Origin: an uncultured Shewanella sp.
Lineage (GTDB): Bacteria > Pseudomonadota > Gammaproteobacteria > Enterobacterales > Shewanellaceae
DNA: 64,000 nt
Direction: 5' to 3'
NCBI RefSeq assembly: GCF_947491715.1
Contig: NZ_CANLKR010000014.1
Coordinates: 1-64,000 of the forward strand
Both the position numbers and the translations under genes were made by a program. Shown here piece after piece: positions 47,235 through 57,058 of this stretch. The notes below the pieces were generated by a model. That model was not told the origin of the DNA and searched no databases. It saw only the letters and a program-made list of their open reading frames with translations. Numbering within the stretch: position 1 is the first letter of the stretch; each line of letters begins with the position of its first letter.

Positions 47235-47264
47235 AAAAGAGCCTTAATTTATAAGGCTCTTTTT
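47235..47264 (-). terminator. argD/astC terminator
   Basis: AAAAGAGCCTTA and TAAGGCTCTTTT with a short AT loop, just after the aminotransferase stop. It implies that the aminotransferase and astA-astD are separate transcription units. Confidence 0.88.
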
Positions 47265-47271
47265 ACCCGTT

Positions 47272-48850
<1,579 letters not shown>

Positions 48851-49033
48851 TTGGATCCGATAGAGTCATTGACACTCCATATTTCTCTACTACATAAAGA
48901 GCCACAATCAGAAACAGGTGGTTTTGGCGTAGAGCGTTTACAAATGGCGCAAACAGGACAAAGTATGAACTACGCCAAAGCCCATACTAAAGCAATCATT
49001 CAGCTCGAAAAAGAAGCAAAACAACTCAACTAA
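48851..49033 (+). CDS. possible small protein
   Basis: A 60-codon open frame starting with TTG four bases after GAAGGCATA. The product is polar and could be globular or helical (GGFGVERLQMAQTGQSMNYAKAH, TKAIIQLEKEAKQLN), without low-complexity bias, which is unusual for a chance frame in such AT-rich DNA. There is no signal peptide or known motif. Evidence is composition and a weak ribosome site only. Confidence 0.4.
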   Translation: MDPIESLTLHISLLHKEPQSETGGFGVERLQMAQTGQSMNYAKAHTKAIIQLEKEAKQLN

Positions 49034-49524
49034 CCATTGCCTAAAGCATATGAGGTACTTAAGGCATATTCATAACAAAGTGAGACACAACCGAACAAAC
49101 AAAGAATTAACTTAAACATTTATACAAAAAACCACTTACCAAACTAATCAGTAACTCACGCAACGTAAATCACTCAAATTATGTGAATATACATGCTTAT
49201 TTTGTCAAAGAGGGTAAGGATGTAAAATATCATGTAATAATATGAATACTAAGAATCTAAATTCTTCACACAGAGACATATAGTGATCAAAACAGCATCC
49301 ATTTACACAAGAGTTCACAACCGATCATTGGACTCTCTAACGTCATCATAAACATCTAATGTTATAACCAATTCAACAATCAGAAGTCAGTTAAGAGTCC
49401 GACAACCCAAAAACTCTACTCTGAACAACTCGTCTGGATGTTTTAGCTTACATTCAATTACCACATAAGAAATTAATATTATTAAATATTAATACCATAA
49501 GTAACATATTAAGGTTTTTTATCC
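49034..49524. other. gene-free AT-rich interval
   Basis: Upstream of the HAD phosphatase gene. No gene, repeat or clear regulatory site was seen beyond the AT-rich promoter sequence near 49440-49500. Confidence 0.35.
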
Positions 49525-50268
49525 ATGAAAAAAACAATCGCAGCATTATTACTTAGTCTTCCTTTTATTAGCACGACAGCGCTAGCCACCGCAAATGATG
49601 TCTGCAAGGCCAAAGAAAATGCCATGGGATTAAGTTACCAGCAACAATCGGGTGAGATAACCGCGCTACAACTACAAACTTATGCTTTTGCAACTGCGCG
49701 TTTTAAGCAGATCATACAAGCGCAGCCATCAACTCAAAAAATGGCCATCGTGCTCGATCTTGATGAAACAGTAATAGACAATAGCCCACTTCTAGTGCGT
49801 GACATGAATAATTGTCACGATTTTACTACCTGGGATACTTGGAGCGATTGGGAGCAAAAAGGCCAACCCACTCTTATTCCTGGCGCGAAAGACTTTTTAG
49901 ATTATGTCGATACACAAAATGTGAAGATTTTCTATGTATCCGATCGCCTGCAAAAAAATAAAGCAGCAACCCTTAGCAGCCTAAAAGCACTCGACTTACC
50001 TCAAGTCAGCAATGGCAATGTCTTGCTTGATACTGACTCAAAGGAACAGCGCCGCGCTTCTATTCGTGAGCACTATGACATCATTATGTTATTTGGTGAT
50101 ACTTTAGCCGATTTTGATGCTGTCTTTAAAAACAAAAAATCAACAGAGTATCAACGTCATTTAGTGCAGCAACAAGCTGAGCATCTAGGGAAAGATTGGT
50201 TTGTACTACCGAACGCCTCTTACGGCTCTTGGATGAAGGCTCCTCTTACCGCTTGGGATGAAAAGTAA
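49525..50268 (+). CDS. secreted HAD-type acid phosphatase
   Basis: A 247-residue periplasmic protein with a cleavable signal peptide (to about ALA at 21). It belongs to the HAD subfamily IIIB (class B/C acid phosphatase, e(P4)-like). The nucleophile motif is IVLDLDETVIDNS (DxD), with IFYVSDR (motif II) and FGDTLADFD (motif IV). Unlike e(P4) there is no lipobox. It probably removes phosphate from small organic phosphates or nucleotides outside the cytoplasm. A terminator follows. Confidence 0.88.
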   Translation: MKKTIAALLLSLPFISTTALATANDVCKAKENAMGLSYQQQSGEITALQLQTYAFATARFKQIIQAQPSTQKMAIVLDLDETVIDNSPLLVRDMNNCHDFTTWDTWSDWEQKGQPTLIPGAKDFLDYVDTQNVKIFYVSDRLQKNKAATLSSLKALDLPQVSNGNVLLDTDSKEQRRASIREHYDIIMLFGDTLADFDAVFKNKKSTEYQRHLVQQQAEHLGKDWFVLPNASYGSWMKAPLTAWDEK

Positions 50269-50305
50269 GCCTACTTTCAAAGTGAGCTAGCATCATTCAC
50301 CCAAC

Positions 50306-50340
50306 AAAGCCCAACGATAAAAATCGTCGGGCTTTATTTT
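50306..50340 (+). terminator. phosphatase terminator
   Basis: AAAGCCCAACGAT and ATCGTCGGGCTTT with a four-base loop, followed by ATTTT. Confidence 0.85.
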
Positions 50341-50461
50341 AAATCGGCACTGCCGTTTGCTTTCCCACACCTTACTAAACAAGCTAAAAACAATAATTAG
50401 CTATAATCGCTAAGCCATACCTAACAGCTAAACTAAAAGTGTATTATTAATAGTGTATAAA

Positions 50462-51478
50462 TTACGCGACTTGAAGCATATTACTTTCTGTATTTTCAGG
50501 AGTACTTTCTTCAGATAGTTCCTCTGCTTGAGTTTCTACTTCTGCTGCTTCGTCCTTTGTAAAACTAGTATAATGAAAGTTAGTCAGCTCCGAAGTTAAG
50601 AAGTCATCCATCAATATCTGAATAAATAAATTTTTAGATTTTCTAGTATCTAACTGAATTTTACTTTCATCACTATTAAAACGCAATTTTCCTTTTAAAT
50701 TCGGGTATGCTTTGCAGAATTCGATAATTTTTCTGTTAGGTATGCCAGCTTTTAGCACTGGAGAAGCGTTCGCAACTCTAGTGAGTTTTCGAGCGAAAGC
50801 CATATCTTCAACAAGCTCATGAAGAGTTTCTGGATTTTCTAGTAATGCTATATTCTCAATAGCTTCTATACCAACTTTTGCCTCTCTCTTTATTGCATCT
50901 TGAAAACCAAAAAATTTCTCAATTGTTTTCAAGTCAATAACAACTAAATTTTTATCAACTTGTATTAATTGAAAATTAGGAGTTATCCTAAAAAACTCAT
51001 CATCAATTTGTTGAAAACGAACATCTGACTTCTTAAGGAAAAAACTTTTTCTTCCATAAATATTTACTCTAGCCATGGTTTTATAAAGAATAATTTGTTT
51101 TTCACTGTTTCCAATCTCAACTAACAATGCAGTTACTTTTTCAATATCATCAGCAATATTGAATTTTTTATGGCCATCACTCTGATTTACATCACTTATT
51201 GAAGAAAGTTCACTCGGAATATCAATATCATATTCGTATAGTACATTTATGCGATCATCTGACGATGAAAGCATAACAACTTCTAATTCATCGTTCCTAA
51301 CAATATCTTTATCTATGGCTTCCAAAAACAACTTTTTTAAGTCCGGTAACGCAGTTGCTTCAATATCAAGTTTCTTTGGCTTTTCTTCGCCTTTAATCAC
51401 AACATATACGGTAATTCCAATATCACAAATATTTTTAGTAAAGTAGTTTAAGCTTATATTTAGTTCTTCCTTATTCAT
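50462..51478 (-). CDS. kwaB: Kiwa anti-phage protein KwaB (DUF4868)
   Basis: A 338-residue soluble protein of the DUF4868 family, the second component of the Kiwa defence system. The region ENPETLHELVEDMAFARKLTRVANASPVL, IIEFCKAYPNLKGKLRFN and LDTRKSKNLFIQILMDDFLTSELT (about 215-310) is the conserved C-terminal part of that family. KwaB acts with membrane-bound KwaA; published work describes a complex at the membrane that responds to phage infection. The gene overlaps kwaA by four bases (ATGA), with AAGG seven bases before the ATG. Base composition is AT-rich. Confidence 0.85.
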   Translation of the reverse strand: MNKEELNISLNYFTKNICDIGITVYVVIKGEEKPKKLDIEATALPDLKKLFLEAIDKDIVRNDELEVVMLSSSDDRINVLYEYDIDIPSELSSISDVNQSDGHKKFNIADDIEKVTALLVEIGNSEKQIILYKTMARVNIYGRKSFFLKKSDVRFQQIDDEFFRITPNFQLIQVDKNLVVIDLKTIEKFFGFQDAIKREAKVGIEAIENIALLENPETLHELVEDMAFARKLTRVANASPVLKAGIPNRKIIEFCKAYPNLKGKLRFNSDESKIQLDTRKSKNLFIQILMDDFLTSELTNFHYTSFTKDEAAEVETQAEELSEESTPENTESNMLQVA

Positions 51479-52068
51479 TCTCTTACCTTTTCTCCATAAT
51501 AAATACGATCATCAATTTTTATATAAGACACATTATCGTTATTTGAAAGCTTACTAAGGGAAATAAGTATAATATCTCCCCGCATTTCATTGTTTTTAAA
51601 GCTTCCATCAACTTTGTAGATATGAAATCCAAAAAGGGCAAGTGATGGATTTGCATAAAACAAATCCGTTTTTACATATATAACTCCCATGACTACAAGC
51701 AAAACACCTAGAACAATCAAATATCTTTCACTATCAAAGTTAAAACTTACCAAGGGAATTACATAAGTCGCTAAAAATGTTAAATGCTCATAATTAACAC
51801 ATTCTATCCTTTTTATTTTAAAAGGAATATTAGTAGATCCCTGCAAATCAAACCTAAACTTTTTGTACTCGATCAATGCCCAAAACAAACATATCAAGCA
51901 AATTATCGGTATAATGTTTTTTTTAAATAATTCACTTACACCTATAAATTTACAACCATCCACATAACAGATTGGTACATCTACCTTCAAAACAAATATA
52001 AAAACAAAAAGTAGAGCTATGGATATTATATATAGACCTATTTTTTTATGTGTCATTGTTTCAATCAT
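51475..52068 (-). CDS. kwaA: Kiwa anti-phage membrane protein KwaA
   Basis: A 197-residue inner-membrane protein with four hydrophobic helices (about 10-28, 50-66, 93-112 and 116-132) and a C-terminal cytoplasmic segment (FYANPSLALFGFHIYKV and GDIILIS) typical of KwaA. It is directly upstream of kwaB with a four-base overlap, the standard Kiwa order. The start codon has a weak ribosome site, and a start four codons later is possible. Very AT-rich, as is common for transferred defence genes. Confidence 0.82.
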   Translation of the reverse strand: MIETMTHKKIGLYIISIALLFVFIFVLKVDVPICYVDGCKFIGVSELFKKNIIPIICLICLFWALIEYKKFRFDLQGSTNIPFKIKRIECVNYEHLTFLATYVIPLVSFNFDSERYLIVLGVLLVVMGVIYVKTDLFYANPSLALFGFHIYKVDGSFKNNEMRGDIILISLSKLSNNDNVSYIKIDDRIYYGEKVRE

Positions 52069-52560
52069 CTTTATTTACTACATCAAATCTAGACCGTCAA
52101 ATTAACTATGTCACTTCACTAAGCATTCATCTCATTAAATAAGTAAAGGGCAACCACTTAACATGTTACATTGTGTTTTTCCTTGCCTTGTATCAGCTGT
52201 AAAATTAAGCTATTCAGTCAAGAGCTGTATTAGAAATAGCTATACGCTTACTGATATGAACTACTAAAAACGATTAATAAAACAAACCTCTGCTGACACC
52301 GATTAACTAAACACAATAAACAATTAATTCTATTCAGCTAGACTACCAACCTAGCTCTTATTCCAAAATAACCCATTTGAACTAAAACACAGAAAAACAA
52401 AGATCTAACTCACAAATCTTATTAACCTTTAATTTCAACCAAGCCTAAATCGAAGCAGCTCACTGCTTTTTCTTTAAGATCCCCATCGAAGTTACCGAAA
52501 CACGTATTTAAAAATATCACTTGAATTAGGTGAGATGTCCATATATGTTCAACTAGTTTT
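52069..52560. other. kwaA upstream region
   Basis: AT-rich interval of about 490 bases that presumably holds the Kiwa promoter. No gene, repeat or operator was recognised. Confidence 0.35.
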
Positions 52561-52760
52561 CGCGGGGCAGGATGCCCCATCGGAAACGTTAGCGTATTTT
52601 TAATTGGAGTGTGAGGATATTAACTTCGTCAGGGGCGGCAAGGTGATCCAAGAGGGGATTGCTGTGGATCCCCTCTTGGTCCAGTGTGAGTGGAATCTCA
52701 CGATCTTCCATCAAACAAAGCTTAATACTCCTCCCTGTGTGAGTGGGAACTCACGACGTT
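52561..52760. repeat. GC-richer segment with four hairpins
   Basis: A non-coding block clearly richer in GC than its surroundings. It contains GGGGCA/TGCCCC (52564-52578), CCAAGAGGGGAT/ATCCCCTCTTGG (52648-52679, perfect 12-bp stem), GTGAG/CTCAC (52686-52701) and GTGAGT/ACTCAC (52739-52754). The last two lie in near-identical 20-base direct repeats 53 bases apart. It could be a structured RNA, the end of a vanished mobile element, or a recombination site. I cannot name it. Confidence 0.5.
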
Positions 52761-53135
52761 AGCCTCGCCGCAGGTGATAAACATAAAATAATTTCGTCTG
52801 GGCGTGATAGAGGTCATGGAGGTCATTAGAGTCAAGACCACAAAAGTAGTCTATCTGAGCGAGAAGAAAGAAGTCTCACTAGAAAAACAATTGTTATTCT
52901 CATGCTAATGACAAGAATTGATTGGGAGGCAGTTTATGTGTGGCCACCATACTGTCTTCATTCTAATTTTAAGATCGGGTTGATCCCCCTAAGTCAAAGT
53001 CTTTAAAAGCTTCAAGCGTTCAAGTTTTCCCCCTAATTCAGACTCTCCATTTTTTAAATTCTGTTGAATGTTGTCAGTGTCCAAGTGGAGGTTCATATCA
53101 AAAATAGGTTACCTGCTATTGCTAAATCACTCATA
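52761..53135. other. gene-free interval beside the hairpin block
   Basis: No open frame with support on either strand. Short repeated pieces such as GAGGTCATGGAGGTCATTAG (about 52811-52830) occur. It looks like decayed mobile or accessory DNA. Confidence 0.35.
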
Positions 53136-53228
53136 TCAATACGTATAAACTAAGGCTTTAGAGACTTTAGCTTTAATGCGACTCAGCACAATTCGTTCAA
53201 TCAATGATTTTAGACGCTTATCATTCAC
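53136..53228 (-). CDS. possible 30-residue cationic peptide or gene relic
   Basis: A short GTG-started frame encoding a Lys/Arg-rich amphipathic helix (LKSLIERIVLSRIKAKVSKAL). It follows the gene at 53271 on the same strand, after a tandem 18-bp repeat. No good ribosome site is seen. It may be the tail of a lost gene or a tiny membrane-active peptide; both are weakly supported. Confidence 0.22.
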   Translation of the reverse strand: MNDKRLKSLIERIVLSRIKAKVSKALVYTY

Positions 53229-53233
53229 GGATA

Positions 53234-53269
53234 TTTATCGGCTCACGGCTGTTTATCGGCTCAAGGCTG
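53234..53269. repeat. 18-bp tandem direct repeat
   Basis: TTTATCGGCTCACGGCTG and TTTATCGGCTCAAGGCTG stand side by side directly after the stop of the gene at 53271, with one mismatch. Confidence 0.8.
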
Positions 53270-53270
53270 T

Positions 53271-53831
53271 TCAATAACTCCGCTCGTTTAACTTCTCTAA
53301 CTTATTACCATTCAAATGATTTTCGGAGTTCTCATTCAAATTTTTAGGTAAATACCTTTCTACAATCTCTGGAATACCGGATGCTTGATTAAACTTCTCA
53401 TCTTGCATTTTGTCATACAAAAATAAAAATACACTCAAGATCACAATAATCCCCGAGGCCACGAGACCTGAAATCACATTTTCAAAAATTGTTTTTGCTT
53501 TGCCTTTATAGAGCTTCTCTTCGATAGATTTAATGATGTGATCGTCACGTAGCTGCTTTTTATATTCATCCAACTCTTCAAATAACGACAACTGAGTGAA
53601 CTTATTAACAATATCCTCAGCCTGCTGGCGATATCGAGCAAGGGAGTCTGGGGTTGAAGCCACATCATGAAAGTAACGATCGATTTCGTCTTTAACAGGG
53701 TAACTTCCCGTTTTCTCATATTGAACGTTAATCCATTTAATTTTCTCTTGCTTGTAAATGGCATAGGCAATCATGCCGACAAAGTCGTCATCACCTTCAA
53801 TAATTTCGTCAAAAATTCGATGATACCACAC
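53271..53831 (-). CDS. single-pass membrane protein, unknown
   Basis: A 186-residue protein: a soluble N-terminal part rich in charged helices (WYHRIFDEIIEGDDDFVGMIAYAIYKQEKIKWI at the start), one membrane helix near 127-146 (VISGLVASGIIVILSVFLFLYD) and a short Asn/Glu-rich tail. No known domain is recognised. The GTG start at 53831 is chosen because AAGGAG lies nine bases upstream; a TTG three codons earlier touches that site. It lies in the same variable region as Kiwa, so a defence or mobile-element role is possible but unproven. Confidence 0.65.
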   Translation of the reverse strand: MWYHRIFDEIIEGDDDFVGMIAYAIYKQEKIKWINVQYEKTGSYPVKDEIDRYFHDVASTPDSLARYRQQAEDIVNKFTQLSLFEELDEYKKQLRDDHIIKSIEEKLYKGKAKTIFENVISGLVASGIIVILSVFLFLYDKMQDEKFNQASGIPEIVERYLPKNLNENSENHLNGNKLEKLNERSY

Positions 53832-54037
53832 AGCACACAACTCCTTATGTGTTGATTATGATTAATTATTCTTATTGCTTAATCTGTAATATAAAGGGTC
53901 ATGTCCATTACCACTTCACAGACAAAGTCATTTTTAGACAGGATAAAGGCAAGAATAATGATGTGGGATTGCGCATTTAACTTTCTATGAAACTTTCATT
54001 TAACGCAAAAGAACAGAGTCAAAAAGAGATACAGTCG

Positions 54038-54199
54038 TTAGAGTTGAATTTTGGTTTTTGCATAGACGTGGTTGATTTCATCACAAGACATTTTACGGGC
54101 TAATATTTGTGCTTTAATTTGATGCGAAAGCGCATAGGAATCAGTACTTTTCTTATTTTTTAAAGCGGTTGCCGCACGCTTAATGGCTTCTAACGTCAT
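54038..54199 (-). CDS. small helical protein, unknown
   Basis: A 53-residue frame (start MTLEAIKRAATALKNKK, then LSHQIKAQILARKMSCDEIN) with a composition typical of a real small helical protein: Ala/Lys/Ile-rich, one Cys, and a C-terminal polar end. A weak ribosome signal (AGGA at 12 bases) precedes the ATG. It may be a small DNA-binding or regulatory protein; no family recognised. It lies 207 bases upstream of the gene at 53271 on the same strand. Confidence 0.5.
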   Translation of the reverse strand: MTLEAIKRAATALKNKKSTDSYALSHQIKAQILARKMSCDEINHVYAKTKIQL

Positions 54200-54322
54200 A
54201 ATGCTCGTCAATCCTTTACAGACATGTTTAAAAATAATACGTTACTAGAGTTAATATAGCAAGACTCACTTTTAAAAGGAGGTAAAAATATCCTTTCAAA
54301 GGATAAAATTATAACCCTATGA

Positions 54323-54736
54323 TTAATTATGAAAAAAATTTTTATTTTTAAAGTAGTAACGAGTATTACTCCACCAATAAAAAGGGTTACAAGTTAAAAA
54401 GGTCGCTAAAAACCAAACCAGTATATTTCCACGGAGTATCATGAAAGATAAACCAAATAATAAACAACCTATTATTGTTTGAAGCGTAATCATCCATACT
54501 GCTTGTTGCGCCAATTTAATCTCAATAAAACTAAATGTGAGTATGATCAATGATTGTGCACGTAATGCATAAATGAACCAATAGCATCCAACATGAACAT
54601 TAGGAATTTGACAGCGTATGGGTTGCTTTTGGGCTAAACCATGATGAACAGCAAGATGTCTGTCCTGTTGTTTACATTGATATTGAGCATAAAAATAGGT
54701 CAATAACATCGACACTATAATACAACTTAAGTACAT
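54323..54736 (-). CDS. small membrane protein, unknown
   Basis: A 137-residue protein with three or four hydrophobic helices (about 3-20, 50-75, 82-100 and 104-120) and several cysteines and aromatic residues. The ATG at 54736 has AAAGGG seven bases before it; a start seven codons upstream is less likely. No motif identifies it. It stands between the variable region and cobA. Confidence 0.6.
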   Translation of the reverse strand: MYLSCIIVSMLLTYFYAQYQCKQQDRHLAVHHGLAQKQPIRCQIPNVHVGCYWFIYALRAQSLIILTFSFIEIKLAQQAVWMITLQTIIGCLLFGLSFMILRGNILVWFLATFLTCNPFYWWSNTRYYFKNKNFFHN

Positions 54737-54980
54737 AAAAATTCCCTTTAAAAGCACAAACTACCCAGCGATAAAATCACAAAACGAAATAAATCTTATT
54801 TATATTAACTGATTTTAGTACTTCGCTAGAAATCAATTTACACAAAATTTAACTTGGCAACACTAAAGCCTAACGCCAAAGTAAAAATATTAATTACAAT
54901 ACTTTATAGTATACCGTCCCTGATATACCTTAGAGCGAGTTGTTCTTTTATGGTTAAAATACAACCTGAAAAAGTAAGTT

Positions 54981-55754
54981 CTATGTTTGGTACCAATTGA
55001 GCGTTTCACAAAGCTGGACCACTTCACCGATAATCATTAATGCTGGCATAACTAGCTCTGGATGGGTGGCTAAGCGGTCTAGTTCATTTAACGTACCGAT
55101 AAATGTACGTTGCCCTGGTGTGGTCGCTTTTGACACTATCGCCACAGGCGTCTGTGCATTCCTGCCCGCCTGCATTAACCCTTGTTTGATCAAGTTAGCG
55201 TTTAAAATCCCCATATAGATCACTAATGTATTATTGGGATTGGCATAGGTATTCCAATCAATAGGCTGACTTTTTAATTGGCAGTGACCTGTCATAAACG
55301 TGACGCCTTGCGCATGATCCCTATGGGTGAGTGGGATCCCGGCATAAGCGGCTGTACCACTGGCCGCAGTAATACCGGGGATCACTTCAAAATCTAATCT
55401 AGCCTTAACAATAGCTTGTAACTCTTCGCCACCTCGACCAAAAATGAATGGATCGCCTCCCTTTAACCGCACAACATTTTTGCCCGTTTGTCCTTTTTCT
55501 ATCAAAATGTGATTAATTTCATCTTGCGGCACACTGTGCTTACCCGCCCGTTTACCCACAGGAATTTTTTCAGCTGTTTCAGGTAACACAGACATAATGT
55601 CATCACTTATTAGTGCATCATATAAAACCACTTCAGCGGATTGTAAAATGCGGTACGCTTTCAGTGTGAGCAGTTCGACATCGCCAGGACCTGCACCCAC
55701 TAACCATATTTTGCCTTTAAGGTTGTTGTCCCTTGTTTTCGTCACTGCTACCAC
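54981..55754 (-). CDS. cobA: uroporphyrinogen-III C-methyltransferase
   Basis: Adds two methyl groups from SAM to uroporphyrinogen III to form precorrin-2, on the way to sirohaem and cobalamin. It has 257 residues, the size of stand-alone CobA/SUMT. Family motifs: VGAGPGDVELLTLKA, GDPFIFGRGGEE, VIPGITAASGTAAYAGIPLTHRD. The frame starts with GTG; a second GTG three codons on is also possible. No sirohaem oxidase domain is fused, so sirohaem completion is done elsewhere. The btuB-like gene is distant and separately controlled. Confidence 0.93.
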   Translation of the reverse strand: MVAVTKTRDNNLKGKIWLVGAGPGDVELLTLKAYRILQSAEVVLYDALISDDIMSVLPETAEKIPVGKRAGKHSVPQDEINHILIEKGQTGKNVVRLKGGDPFIFGRGGEELQAIVKARLDFEVIPGITAASGTAAYAGIPLTHRDHAQGVTFMTGHCQLKSQPIDWNTYANPNNTLVIYMGILNANLIKQGLMQAGRNAQTPVAIVSKATTPGQRTFIGTLNELDRLATHPELVMPALMIIGEVVQLCETLNWYQT

Positions 55755-56018
55755 TCACTTTATTAAGATGACATATAGACACCCAATATACCTTGTCTCT
55801 TATAACTTAATAAATATATAAAAATTAAAATTTATACCTTTATGGTATAAGCATCCCACAAAGATACGTGTTTGCCTTTAAATTAGTAAAAACAGATTTT
55901 GCATGATTTTACGCTAATCACCTCATTTTTTATGCTAACCTGACGATATTATTAATACATAAAAAATAAAATCCCGTTATATGTTCCATCTCTTGCCTAA
56001 GTAGGGTATAAGACCCCA
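55755..56018. other. divergent region between cobA and the RIO kinase
   Basis: AT-rich spacer of about 260 bases with promoters expected in both directions; no repeat or operator was recognised. Confidence 0.35.
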
Positions 56019-56876
56019 ATGAAAATTCCAAAAAGAATACAACCACTCGTCGACGAAGGCCTAGTGGATGAAGTACTAAGACCCCTAATGAGCGGCAAAG
56101 AAGCTGATGTCTATGTGGTTCGCTGCGGCCATGATGTTCGTTGCGCCAAAATTTACAAAGAAGCGGATAAACGTAGTTTTAAAAAAGCCGTTGAGTACCG
56201 TGAAGGGCGTAAGGGACGTAATAGTCGACGCGCCCGCGCAATGGAAAAAGGCTCCAAATTTGGTAAGCAAGAACAAGAGCAAGCTTGGCAAAATGCTGAA
56301 GTGGATGCCCTGTATCGACTTTCTTATGCTGGCGTAAGAGTCCCCCAGCCATATGGCTGCTTTGATGGCGTACTGTTAATGGAGCTTATTACCGATGAGC
56401 AAGGCTTTGTCGCCCCCAGACTCAATGACGTATCATTAACCCCAGAGCAAGCTAAAGCGCACCATAAGAAACTCATGAAAGATGTTCAACTTATGCTCTG
56501 TGCAGGCCTTATTCATGGTGATTTATCCGAGTTTAATGTCTTACTCGACCATACTGGTCCCGTCATTATTGATCTTCCTCAAGCCGTTGATGCTGCTGCC
56601 AATAACAATGCCAAGCGTATGCTGGAACGTGATGTGAATAACATGACTCAATATTATGGCCAATACGACCCTGACATCTTATCCACTCGCTACGGAAAAG
56701 AAATGTGGGCCTTATTTGAGTCTGGTAAATTGTCGCCCGATACCGAATTAACGGGTCATTTCAAAGAAAGCAACAAAGTGGCGAATGTCGATTCTGTACT
56801 CGCTGAGATCCAAGCCGCTTTCGATGAAGAACAAGATAGAAAAGATCGTATTTTACAAGCGAATATGAGTGATTAG
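56019..56876 (+). CDS. RIO1-family serine kinase
   Basis: A 285-residue atypical protein kinase. The nucleotide-binding loop region is MSGKEADVYVVRCGHDVRCAKIYKE with Lys of the ATP site in CAKIYK. The catalytic loop is LIHGDLSEFNVLLD and the metal-binding Asp lies in VIIDLPQAVD. In bacteria the family is poorly studied; eukaryotic and archaeal members act in ribosome maturation. A Lys/Arg-rich insert (REGRKGRNSRRARAMEKG) follows the ATP site. It is transcribed on its own with a terminator. Confidence 0.9.
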   Translation: MKIPKRIQPLVDEGLVDEVLRPLMSGKEADVYVVRCGHDVRCAKIYKEADKRSFKKAVEYREGRKGRNSRRARAMEKGSKFGKQEQEQAWQNAEVDALYRLSYAGVRVPQPYGCFDGVLLMELITDEQGFVAPRLNDVSLTPEQAKAHHKKLMKDVQLMLCAGLIHGDLSEFNVLLDHTGPVIIDLPQAVDAAANNNAKRMLERDVNNMTQYYGQYDPDILSTRYGKEMWALFESGKLSPDTELTGHFKESNKVANVDSVLAEIQAAFDEEQDRKDRILQANMSD

Positions 56877-56910
56877 TGGTTCATTTATTTTAAATTAAGT
56901 GACTTAACTT

Positions 56911-56940
56911 ACCCGATAATCTCTAATTATCGGGTTTTTT
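56911..56940 (+). terminator. RIO kinase terminator
   Basis: ACCCGATAAT and ATTATCGGGT with a five-base loop, followed by a T run, 35 bases after the stop. Confidence 0.9.
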
Positions 56941-57058
56941 ATTCCCCCAAAAAAATCAATTAACTCATATATATTATTAGATATACACACAATATACTTT
57001 ACATTAACATACACGAAAGACTCAAAGTAAATTCAAAGTGTTAATAAAGGAATATGCA

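Noticed and set aside
52561..52760. Integron attC site or retron non-coding RNA as an explanation for the hairpins
   Set aside because: GTTAGC pieces occur but no paired attC cores, and no reverse transcriptase or integrase gene is in the window.
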